Shown: one piece after another, positions 41,050 through 48,011 of the stretch
Layout of the letters: each line of letters opens with the position of its first letter
Numbering within the stretch: position 1 is the stretch's first letter
NCBI GenBank assembly: GCA_963737705.1
Contig: CAVTTP010000004.1
Span: 434,001-498,000, forward strand
Direction: 5' to 3'
Source: PALSA-607 sp963737705
GTDB lineage: Bacteria > Actinomycetota > Actinomycetes > Acidothermales > Acidothermaceae
DNA length: 64,000 nt
The notes under the pieces: generated by a model
The model's input: the letters and a program-made list of their open reading frames with translations, nothing else
What the model was told of the DNA's origin: nothing
Databases searched by the model: none
Program-made: the position numbers and the translations under genes

Positions 41050-41817
41050 GTGCCTGGACCAGTCCAGTCGATTGAACGAGCAGCTGCAGTTTTGCGGTTG
41101 CTCGCCAGCAGGTCTGGTCGTCTGGGACTGACAGATGTTGCGTCGTCCTTGGGCCTCGCCCGCGGTACGGCGCACGGCATTTTGCGCACGTTGCAGCTGG
41201 TCGGCTTCGTGGAACAGGACAAGGAAAGCGGCAAATACCAGTTAGGCGCGGCGTTGCTGCACCTGGGCACGAGCTACCTCGATGTCAACGAGTTGCGCTC
41301 GCGGGCGATCAACTGGGCCGACCCGTTGGCGGCCAGGAGTGGCGAAGCCGTGAGGCTCGGCACCCTTCTCGAGCGCCAGGTCCTGATCGTGCACCACGTG
41401 TTCCGGCCAGATGACACGTTGCAGGTTCTCGAAGTCGGATCGCTGCTACCCGCGCACGCATGCGCGCTCGGAAAGGTGTTGCTCGCCTTCGACTCTCAGA
41501 CGGCGGCCGCCGTCGCGCAGGCCGGGATGGATCGCTATACCCGGCGGACTGTGGCGACGGCAAAGGAGTTGAATCGAGCACTCCTGCTGGTCAGGGAGCA
41601 CGGCTGGGCAGCGGAAGTCGAGGAACTGCATCCCGGGGAGGCTGCCATCGCCGCGCCCATTCGCGGCTACGGCGGCCTGGTCGTCGGGGCGCTGGGAATC
41701 AGCGGTCCGGTGGAGCGGGTTTGCGACGGAAGTGGAGAGCCGCGGGTCGGGCTGGTTGGCTACGTTCGGAACGCGGCACGTGCCGTGTCACGGGACCTCG
41801 GCGCGTCCCGGTGGTGA
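41050..41817 (+). CDS. IclR family glycerol-operon regulator
   Basis: A 255-residue IclR-type regulator. The winged helix (about 1-65) has VQSIERAAAVLRLLASRSGRLGLTDVASSLGLARGTAHGILRTLQ; the effector domain (about 75-250) has HACALGKVLLAF and AAIAAPIRGYGGLVVGALGISGP. IclR proteins such as GylR control glycerol genes in Streptomyces, and this gene is divergent from glpF, so the same role is inferred. The start is GTG 41050; there is little room or signal for a ribosome site upstream. It is followed by a second glycerol kinase 42 bases on. Confidence 0.85.
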   Translation: MPGPVQSIERAAAVLRLLASRSGRLGLTDVASSLGLARGTAHGILRTLQLVGFVEQDKESGKYQLGAALLHLGTSYLDVNELRSRAINWADPLAARSGEAVRLGTLLERQVLIVHHVFRPDDTLQVLEVGSLLPAHACALGKVLLAFDSQTAAAVAQAGMDRYTRRTVATAKELNRALLLVREHGWAAEVEELHPGEAAIAAPIRGYGGLVVGALGISGPVERVCDGSGEPRVGLVGYVRNAARAVSRDLGASRW

Positions 41818-41859
41818 GCCATGGTGAGGTCGAGGACCTAAGGAGGGGCGTGCGACGAC

Positions 41860-43371
41860 ATGGTTGAGCGCTTCGTGGTCGCCATCGATCAGGGAACGAC
41901 ATCAACGCGTTGCATCGTTTTCGACCAGCGGGGTCGTCTCGTTGCCGTCAGCCAACGCGAACACCACCAGCACTTCCCCAAACCCGGGTGGGTCGAGCAC
42001 GACGCGATGGAGATCTGGCACAACCTCGAACGTGTCGCGCCGCCAGCACTCGCCTCGGGCGGCATCACGATCGACCAGATCGCGGCCATCGGGATCACCA
42101 ATCAACGCGAGACGACCGTGGTCTGGAATCGGTACACCGGAAAGCCTTACGGGCACGCGATCGTCTGGCAGGACACCCGAACCGACCGCATCGCCGCCGA
42201 GTTGGAACGCACTCGCGGGGGAGCCATGGTTCGGCGTCTCGCCGGGCTGCCGCCCGCGACCTATTTCGCCGGCGGCAAGCTGCAATGGATCTTGGAGAAT
42301 GTCGACGGCGTGCGGGCGGCGGCCGGTGCCGGAGAAGCAATTTTCGGCACGATGGAGAGTTGGCTGGTGTGGAACCTCACTGGCGGCCCCAACGGCGGCG
42401 TGCACATCACTGATGTCACCAATGCAAGCCGCACGATGCTGATGAATCTGGAAACCCTCGACTGGGACGATCAGCTGCTCGCACTCTTCGACGTGCCCCG
42501 GTCGATGCTGCCCGAAATACGCTCGTCGGCCGAGGTGTACGGAGTCGCGACCACGGTCTTTCCTGGTGTCCAAATCGCTGCCGCGCTCGGCGACCAGCAG
42601 GCCGCACTGTTCGGGCAGACCTGCTTTTCTCCAGGGGAGGCCAAGTGCACCTACGGCACGGGCAGCTTCCTGCTGCTCAACACGGGACAGCAGCCGGTCT
42701 GGTCGAGCCACGGGCTGTTGACGACGGTGGGATACCGCCTCGGCGATGAGCCCGCCACGTACGCCCTCGAGGGGTCGATCGCCATCACCGGATCGTTGGT
42801 TCAATGGTTTCGCGACGGGCTGGGCATCATCAACACGGCTGCCGAGATTGAGACTCTCGCGCGCACGGTCGACGACAACGGTGGCTGCTACATCGTGCCC
42901 GCCTTCTCGGGGTTGTTCGCGCCGCACTGGCGCAGTGAGGCCCGCGGCATCATCGTCGGCTTGACCTCCTACATCACCAAGGGCCATCTCGCGCGAGCCG
43001 TTTTGGAGGCGACGGGCTGGCAGACCCGCGAGGTTGTCGACGCGATGAACGCTGACTCCGGCCTTGAACTGAGCGCGTTGCGGGTTGACGGCGGCATGAC
43101 TGCGGACAACCTTTTGATGCAGTTTCTCTCCGACGTGCTCAACGTGCCGGTCGTGCGACCGATGGTGGCCGAGACGGTTTCCCTGGGGGCGGCCTACGCT
43201 GCCGGCCTCACGGTCGGGTTTTGGCGTGACCTAGCCAGCCTGCGCAGCAACTGGCACCGCGCGTCGGAGTGGCTGCCCAATATGGAGGCTGTGCACCGCG
43301 ATTCGGAGTACGACAACTGGAAACGAGCGGTGGAGAGAACGTTCGACTGGGTGCGGCCCCAGCCGCGCTGA
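41860..43371 (+). CDS. glpK: Glycerol kinase, copy 2
   Basis: A 503-residue FGGY kinase clearly homologous to copy 1 along its length. It keeps VVAIDQGTTSTRCIVFD, IGITNQRETTVVWNRYTG, IVWQDTRTDRIAAEL, GDQQAALFGQ, YGTGSFLLLNTG, FSGLFAPHWRSEARG and VDGGMTADNLLMQFLSDVL, so it should be active. It differs in the loop before GDQQ (SSAEVYGVATTVFPGVQI), which is shorter. AAGGAGGGG lies about a dozen bases before the ATG. It follows the IclR regulator on the plus strand, so the two kinase genes flank the regulator and may respond differently. Confidence 0.94.
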   Translation: MVERFVVAIDQGTTSTRCIVFDQRGRLVAVSQREHHQHFPKPGWVEHDAMEIWHNLERVAPPALASGGITIDQIAAIGITNQRETTVVWNRYTGKPYGHAIVWQDTRTDRIAAELERTRGGAMVRRLAGLPPATYFAGGKLQWILENVDGVRAAAGAGEAIFGTMESWLVWNLTGGPNGGVHITDVTNASRTMLMNLETLDWDDQLLALFDVPRSMLPEIRSSAEVYGVATTVFPGVQIAAALGDQQAALFGQTCFSPGEAKCTYGTGSFLLLNTGQQPVWSSHGLLTTVGYRLGDEPATYALEGSIAITGSLVQWFRDGLGIINTAAEIETLARTVDDNGGCYIVPAFSGLFAPHWRSEARGIIVGLTSYITKGHLARAVLEATGWQTREVVDAMNADSGLELSALRVDGGMTADNLLMQFLSDVLNVPVVRPMVAETVSLGAAYAAGLTVGFWRDLASLRSNWHRASEWLPNMEAVHRDSEYDNWKRAVERTFDWVRPQPR

Positions 43372-43431
43372 GAACTCACAGCCGATTCGCAGCCGCCACG
43401 CCCCAGCCGACGGGCAGTCGACGGTCAGGTT

Positions 43432-44262
43432 GTGCACTACGGTTTGGGCGACCCGATCGGTTGGGAGATCACCTGCATGCTGGCTGGCCACCACCCCGCC
43501 GATGATTGGGCGGCGCTGGACAGTGCCCGCTACTACATGTCAGCCAGGCTCGGAGAGCGCGGTTGGCACGTAGGGGGAGCGATCCGCCGGTTCTGCTTCG
43601 CGCTCATACATCCGCACTTGGTGCCCGCCTACTACCGCTTGTTGCGGAAGCTGCCTGTCGAGACGGTGGCGCTGTCGGCGTTGCCCGTGGGCACGTTGCT
43701 CTACGACCGATGGTCGCGGCAGTCGTGGCGAAAGGCAGCCTCGCACGCCTGCCTCCCCTTGCCGCCGGATGCTGACAGCTACCTACGCGGGCGTCATCGA
43801 CAAGCTGTGCGCACCAACCTGCACAGGGCCGACAAGATCCGATTGACGTGTCGACCCATCCCTAACGACTGGGCGATGACGAGGGAGGCGCTGCGGACCG
43901 GCAAGTTCGCCGGCCTGTTGACACAGATCGAGCAGCTTGAGCAGCCCGACGACGCCCTCAAATCCTGGGCAGTGTTCGACGCGGACGGCAACGTTCTGGG
44001 TCGGGCGCTGGCGCTGGTTGACGACCGGACCGCGGTGCTCTTGCTGCTTCACGGCCCCACAGATCTCGACGTTGCGCACCAGACGCGCTACCTGCTGCAC
44101 ACTGCTGTCGTTGCCGACCTCATCAGGCGAGGCGTGCGGAGCCTCGTGGTGGAGTCGATTCTAGGTGCCCCGCCCGGGTTGAAGTACTTCGCCGCCCGAC
44201 TTGGTTATCGGGCCTGCCGGCTGCGGGTTGTCAGCACCGGCGGCGTGGCCGCCCTCGCGTAG
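43432..44262 (+). CDS. GNAT/FemAB-like hypothetical protein
   Basis: A 276-residue protein I cannot assign firmly. The middle has YLRGRHRQAVRTNLHRADK, like the Arg-rich motif in FemAB-type and related acyltransferases, and the C-terminus VVESILGAPPGLKYFAARLGYRACRLRV resembles the last strand-helix of a GNAT fold. The first 100 residues are unlike either. The GTG start at 43432 has no clear ribosome site. No signal peptide. It follows glpK copy 2 by 60 bases but no functional link is evident. Confidence 0.5.
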   Translation: MHYGLGDPIGWEITCMLAGHHPADDWAALDSARYYMSARLGERGWHVGGAIRRFCFALIHPHLVPAYYRLLRKLPVETVALSALPVGTLLYDRWSRQSWRKAASHACLPLPPDADSYLRGRHRQAVRTNLHRADKIRLTCRPIPNDWAMTREALRTGKFAGLLTQIEQLEQPDDALKSWAVFDADGNVLGRALALVDDRTAVLLLLHGPTDLDVAHQTRYLLHTAVVADLIRRGVRSLVVESILGAPPGLKYFAARLGYRACRLRVVSTGGVAALA

Positions 44263-44272
44263 GCCGACGCGC

Positions 44273-44310
44273 GTCAGGCAGGCGGGTCAGGCAGGCGGGT
44301 CAGGCAGGGG
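44273..44310. repeat. 13-bp tandem repeat at the 3' end of tetR
   Basis: GTCAGGCAGGCGG at 44273-44285 and 44286-44298, with a third partial copy to 44310. It fills the gap between two convergent genes and runs into the last codons of the TetR gene. Confidence 0.85.
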
Positions 44311-44902
44311 TTGGCGCGCCGTAGCGCAGGCCGTCCATCAAAAGCGAGACGAGCCGCCGTGCCTGGTCTTGCCAGCCCGCTTGGTCGCTCACCATGCAAA
44401 TGCCGCCCAGGGCCCGGATCAAGTCGGCGCCGTCGACGTCGGAGCGGATGCGTCCGGTCGCGGACGCAGCGTCGACCAGCGACTTGATCGCGGCCCGGAT
44501 CCGTTCGTGAACGTAGGCGAACAGCTCGGTGTGGCTGTCGTCAGCCGACAGCTTCAAGGTGGCGGCAAGGCCGCGCTTGGTCGCCACATATCCAACGAAG
44601 TCGAGCATCCATAGCTCGAGGGCAACGTCCGGCTGCTGCTCGGTGAGCAGCTGCTCGGCGACATCACATAGTTGCTCCACGCCGTGGCGGTACGCCGCTT
44701 CTACGAGGGCGTCGCGGGTGGGGAAGTGGCGGTAGAGCGTCCCGATACCGACGCCGGCCCGGCGAGCCACGTCTTCGAGTGACGCTGCCGTGCCGTGCTC
44801 GGCAAACGCCTGGCCGGCGCACTCGAGGAGCGTCTCGCGATTGCGCTTCGCGTCAGCACGCAGCGCCCGCTCGGCGGCGTCGGGGGTCGTCACCGCGCTC
44901 AT
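44300..44902 (-). CDS. TetR family repressor of the adjacent exporter
   Basis: A 200-residue TetR repressor. The DNA-binding domain is in RNRETLLECAGQAFAEHGTAASLEDVARRAGVGIGTLYRHFPTRDALVEA; the C-terminal ligand domain has LELWMLDFVGYVATKRGLAATL, as in the SACE_7040/YxaF-like group that controls drug pumps. It diverges from a DHA2 exporter with a 121-base gap containing two GGAGGC/GCCTCC palindromes, so it should repress the pump and perhaps itself. The last codons lie in a 13-bp tandem repeat. Confidence 0.92.
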   Translation of the reverse strand: MSAVTTPDAAERALRADAKRNRETLLECAGQAFAEHGTAASLEDVARRAGVGIGTLYRHFPTRDALVEAAYRHGVEQLCDVAEQLLTEQQPDVALELWMLDFVGYVATKRGLAATLKLSADDSHTELFAYVHERIRAAIKSLVDAASATGRIRSDVDGADLIRALGGICMVSDQAGWQDQARRLVSLLMDGLRYGAPTPA

Positions 44903-44945
44903 GCCAGGCCCTCCTCGCGTGTTCGTGCGACGCCATTAAAACAAC

Positions 44946-44974
44946 TTGCCAACCGGAGGCGGCCTCCGTATAGT
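44946..44974 (+). promoter_or_regulatory. Promoter of the DHA2 exporter
   Basis: TTGCCA (44946-44951), a 17-base spacer and TATAGT (44969-44974), the best sigma-70-type promoter in the window. The predicted transcription start is near 44981. A palindromic operator fills the spacer. Confidence 0.7.
44954..44968. promoter_or_regulatory. TetR operator 1 (CGGAGGC-G-GCCTCCG)
   Basis: A perfect 7+1+7 palindrome that occupies the spacer between -35 and -10 of the exporter promoter. A bound TetR dimer would exclude RNA polymerase. Confidence 0.7.
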
Positions 44975-44978
44975 TACT

Positions 44979-44991
44979 GGAGGCGCCCTCC
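44979..44991. promoter_or_regulatory. TetR operator 2 (GGAGG-CGC-CCTCC)
   Basis: A 5+3+5 palindrome with the same half-site GGAGGC as operator 1, its centre 24 bases downstream, overlying the predicted transcription start. Confidence 0.6.
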
Positions 44992-45023
44992 GCTTCATCC
45001 ATCATCCACCAAGGAGGCTGGGA

Positions 45024-46565
45024 ATGCCAGTCCAACCACCAACAAGTCGCACGGCCGATTCGATGCCGGTTTCCTCGGCTTCGGACAACCAGAGACCCAA
45101 TCTCGCGGGCTCGAAAACCGGCAGTCGCCGGTCGGCCGCGCTGGCCATCATTTTGCTCGCCCAACTCATGGTGGTGCTCGACGCAACGATCGTGAACATC
45201 GCCCTCCCGAAGATCCAGACTGCACTGTCTTTCAGCCGCACCGACCTGTCGTGGGTACTCAACGCGTACTCATTGACGTTCGGTGGCTTGCTGCTTTTAG
45301 GCGCGCGCAGCGGTGACCTGTTCGGGCGGCGTCGCGTTTTCCTTGCCGGCATCGCCCTCTTTACGGTCGCCTCGCTCGCCGGCGGGTTCACCACGTCGTC
45401 CGGCCTTTTGCTTCTTGCCCGGTCGATCCAAGGCGTCGGTGCTGCCTTTGCCTCGCCGTCCGCCCTTGCACTACTCATGATTACGTTCCGTGAGGGCGCC
45501 GAGCGCACTCGCGCGATTGCGCTCTACACCGCGGTCTCGATCGGTGGCAGTGCCGTCGGCCTGGTCATGGGCGGCGTGCTCGTTGAGTTCGTCTCGTGGC
45601 GCTGGGTCTTCTTCGTCAACGTTCCGGTCGGCATCGTGCTGCTCATCTTGGCTCGCCGTGACCTGCCCGAGACGGATCGGCACACCGGCCGCATCGATGT
45701 GCCCGGTGCGCTGACCTCGACGATCGGCATGGCCGCGCTGGTCTACGGCTTCGTCCAGGCCGCCGCATCGGGTTGGCAAGCAGGCAGCACGATCGCTGCC
45801 TTCACAGTCGGCGTGGTTCTGCTCGCGGTCTTCGTGCTCATCGAGACCAGAGTTGCCACCCCGATCACACCGCTGCGCCTCTTTGCGGATCGCAACCGGG
45901 TGTTCTCCTACCTGGCGCGACTCGTGCTGGTGGGCGGCATGTTCGGGATGTTCTTCTTCCTCACCCAGTTCCTGCAGGACGTGCTCGGCTACAGCCCGCT
46001 GCTTAGCGGTCTCGCGTTCGTGCCACTGACTGTCGCCTTGTTCGCCGCCTCACAACTGGCCGCGCGTGTGCTGCTTGCGCGCGTTGGCCCGAAGCGGCTC
46101 ATGGTTGGCGGGCTGACGACCTCGACGATCGGTTTGCTCGTACTGACGCAGCTGACGGCGACCAGCAGTTACTGGCCGATCCTGCTCGGATTGCTCTTGT
46201 TCGGAACGGGCAACGGTCTCGCGTTCGTGCCATTGACGACCGCGGCGCTTGCCGGTGTTGATCCCAAGGATGCCGGCGCGGCGTCTGGGCTGGTCAACGT
46301 CATGCAGCAGGTCGGCGGCTCGCTCGGTTTGTCGATCCTGGTCACCGTGTTCGGCACTGCATCACGGGCCGCGAAGCATCACATCGCGGCGGGCGGAAAC
46401 GTCCAGGCACACACCTTCGTGTACGCCGCAGACCGCGCGTTCGTTGTTGCCGCGATGCTCGTGCTGATCGCGGTGGGCTTGGTCGCGAGCATGCGATCGC
46501 CGCGTCCAGTGGCGATGACAAAGCAGGACGAGGAGTTGCTCGAGCTCGAGTCGGCCGGCGTGTGA
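45024..46565 (+). CDS. DHA2 family drug exporter (EmrB/QacA type)
   Basis: A 513-residue major-facilitator transporter with about 14 membrane segments, as expected for DHA2 proton-drug antiporters. Motif D1/A region: LMVVLDATIVNIALPKIQ and GARSGDLFGRRRVFLAG; motif C: SIGGSAVGLVMGGVLVEFVSWRWVFFVNVPVG. TM13-14 lie near the end before KQDEELLELESAGV. Start ATG 45024 with AAGGAGG at 45011-45017. Expression is expected to be induced by a TetR ligand, perhaps the exported compound. A strong terminator follows. Confidence 0.94.
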   Translation: MPVQPPTSRTADSMPVSSASDNQRPNLAGSKTGSRRSAALAIILLAQLMVVLDATIVNIALPKIQTALSFSRTDLSWVLNAYSLTFGGLLLLGARSGDLFGRRRVFLAGIALFTVASLAGGFTTSSGLLLLARSIQGVGAAFASPSALALLMITFREGAERTRAIALYTAVSIGGSAVGLVMGGVLVEFVSWRWVFFVNVPVGIVLLILARRDLPETDRHTGRIDVPGALTSTIGMAALVYGFVQAAASGWQAGSTIAAFTVGVVLLAVFVLIETRVATPITPLRLFADRNRVFSYLARLVLVGGMFGMFFFLTQFLQDVLGYSPLLSGLAFVPLTVALFAASQLAARVLLARVGPKRLMVGGLTTSTIGLLVLTQLTATSSYWPILLGLLLFGTGNGLAFVPLTTAALAGVDPKDAGAASGLVNVMQQVGGSLGLSILVTVFGTASRAAKHHIAAGGNVQAHTFVYAADRAFVVAAMLVLIAVGLVASMRSPRPVAMTKQDEELLELESAGV

Positions 46566-46597
46566 TTGCTGGCTAGACAAGATCTCTCGTAAGCAAG

Positions 46598-46635
46598 AAG
46601 AGAGCCCCAGTCGATTCGACTGGGGCTCTCTTTCT
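46598..46635. terminator. Intrinsic terminator after the exporter
   Basis: A 15-bp stem (46598-46612 with 46618-46632) with core AGAGCCCCAGTC, a 5-base loop and a T-rich tail TTTCT. The upstream arm begins with A residues, so on the minus strand it also ends in a T-run and can serve the convergent DUF7455 gene. Confidence 0.9.
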
Positions 46636-46660
46636 ATGCGCTCTGGGAACGCTTGCTGTC

Positions 46661-46894
46661 TTAGCGTTCCTCGTCAGGGGCAGTGACTGGGATCTCGTCG
46701 AGGTGGTCGGTCTGGTCGTGGAACTCGACGGCGACGGTCTTCAACGCCGCGGCGTGTTCGCGCGCGTGGTGGGCACAAAAGAGTAGTTCGCTTCCGGATG
46801 GGAGCACGGCACGTAGATAGGCACGGGCGCCACAGCGGTCGCATCGGTCAGCAGCCGAAAGCGGTGTCTCGGCCAATAGCGGAGTCAATTTCAC
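46661..46894 (-). CDS. DUF7455 zinc-ribbon protein
   Basis: A 77-residue protein from GTG 46894. SAADRCDRCGARAYLRAVLPSGSELLFCAHHAREH is the family hallmark, with a CxxC and a CxxH that likely bind zinc, followed by an acidic C-terminal helix ending DEIPVTAPDEER. It is conserved in actinobacteria, often near sigA and topoisomerase genes, but has no known function. AGAGGG lies just two bases before the GTG, so the start is not certain; upstream in-frame starts would add about 11 residues. Confidence 0.85.
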   Translation of the reverse strand: MKLTPLLAETPLSAADRCDRCGARAYLRAVLPSGSELLFCAHHAREHAAALKTVAVEFHDQTDHLDEIPVTAPDEER

Positions 46895-47159
46895 GTCCCT
46901 CTCGTCAGCTCTTACTACCCCATGCAACCACTAGCCCACCACAGAACTTCCCCCGGCGCTGGTAACTCGCCGTTAGTTGCGAGCCAATCGACGCTTCGGG
47001 ACCAAAGTTCACCCCCACGATTCGGGCTGTTAGGCGCGAATCGGGCTCGAAAGATTGTGGTGCATCACACCCTAAGATTCGCGCGGCCGGTGCCGGCGGT
47101 TCACTATGAAGGTCGGTTGTGACAGCGACAAGGTGAAGCTTGCCGGGGGGTGGAGCCTG

Positions 47160-47924
47160 ATGCGGACGACGTCGCAGAGCGCAGTCGCGGCGCTGTCCGT
47201 CGTATTGGTGGCAACCGCAGCGGGTTGCTCCAGCTCGCATGCAGGGGCCGGCGCGGCGTCACCTGGATCTCCGGCGGTGTCATCTGGATCTCCGTCCGCA
47301 CCTTCGAGCACGCAGCTCAGCGGCGCGCCGTCCGCCCCTGCAAGCTCCGCGTCGACGACGCCGGACCTGATCAGCGGGTCGCCGTCAGTCACGTCGGCCC
47401 CACCTGTCCCGTCGGCGACCTTGGCGTCGACGACGCCTCCGACCCCCTCTCCCTCGTCGTCGAACCCCGGCACGAGCGTGCCGCCGCGGGCAACCCATGC
47501 CGTGACGGTGGTGGCGGGGCTGGCGTGCCCGGATCCGGCGTCGCCCGGGCAAGCGACGTCGCCGTCCCCGAAACCGCTCTCACCGAGCCTCGCGATCACG
47601 GCTGTCGTGCGTTGCGAGACGGTCCAGCGCACCTATCCAGGTCTCGGCAGCTGGTCCGTGCAACTTGCCGAGGTCGCCGACTCCGGGCTGGGTCCGTTCC
47701 TGGCCGACCTCCGGTCGCCCTCAGACGCCATGCCGAGCGGCATCATGTGTCCCGATTTTCGGATCTTGGTGCCCTGGTTCGAGCTCGTTGACTCAGCAGG
47801 CAACGCGATCAACGTGGCGCTCCCGACGGATCAGTGCGGCGCACCGAAGACCGCGGCGATCACCGCACTCCAGGCTTTGCAGTTTCGGGTGACCGACGCG
47901 GTCCGGGTCGCAGCCGCGAACTGA
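47160..47924 (+). CDS. Putative lipoprotein with Ser/Pro-rich linker
   Basis: A 254-residue exported protein. Lipoprotein signal with lipobox ATAAGC (Cys near residue 23: LSVVLVATAAGCSSSH), then about 100 residues rich in Ser, Pro, Thr and Ala that look like a cell-wall-spanning stalk, then a small C-terminal domain (about 125-254) with four Cys residues (VAGLACPDPAS, VVRCETVQRT, GIMCPDF, TDQCGAPK) that may form disulfides. I recognise no enzyme motif. Start ATG 47160 with a GGTGGAG sequence just upstream. It precedes topoisomerase subunit B by 87 bases. Confidence 0.8.
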   Translation: MRTTSQSAVAALSVVLVATAAGCSSSHAGAGAASPGSPAVSSGSPSAPSSTQLSGAPSAPASSASTTPDLISGSPSVTSAPPVPSATLASTTPPTPSPSSSNPGTSVPPRATHAVTVVAGLACPDPASPGQATSPSPKPLSPSLAITAVVRCETVQRTYPGLGSWSVQLAEVADSGLGPFLADLRSPSDAMPSGIMCPDFRILVPWFELVDSAGNAINVALPTDQCGAPKTAAITALQALQFRVTDAVRVAAAN

Positions 47925-48011
47925 CCCCCGCCCGGCGCGTTCCTCCCGACGTCGTCGGCAGTCCCAGATAGCCTGCACAGGCACCCCGCGAGAAAGCGCA
48001 GGATCCACCGC

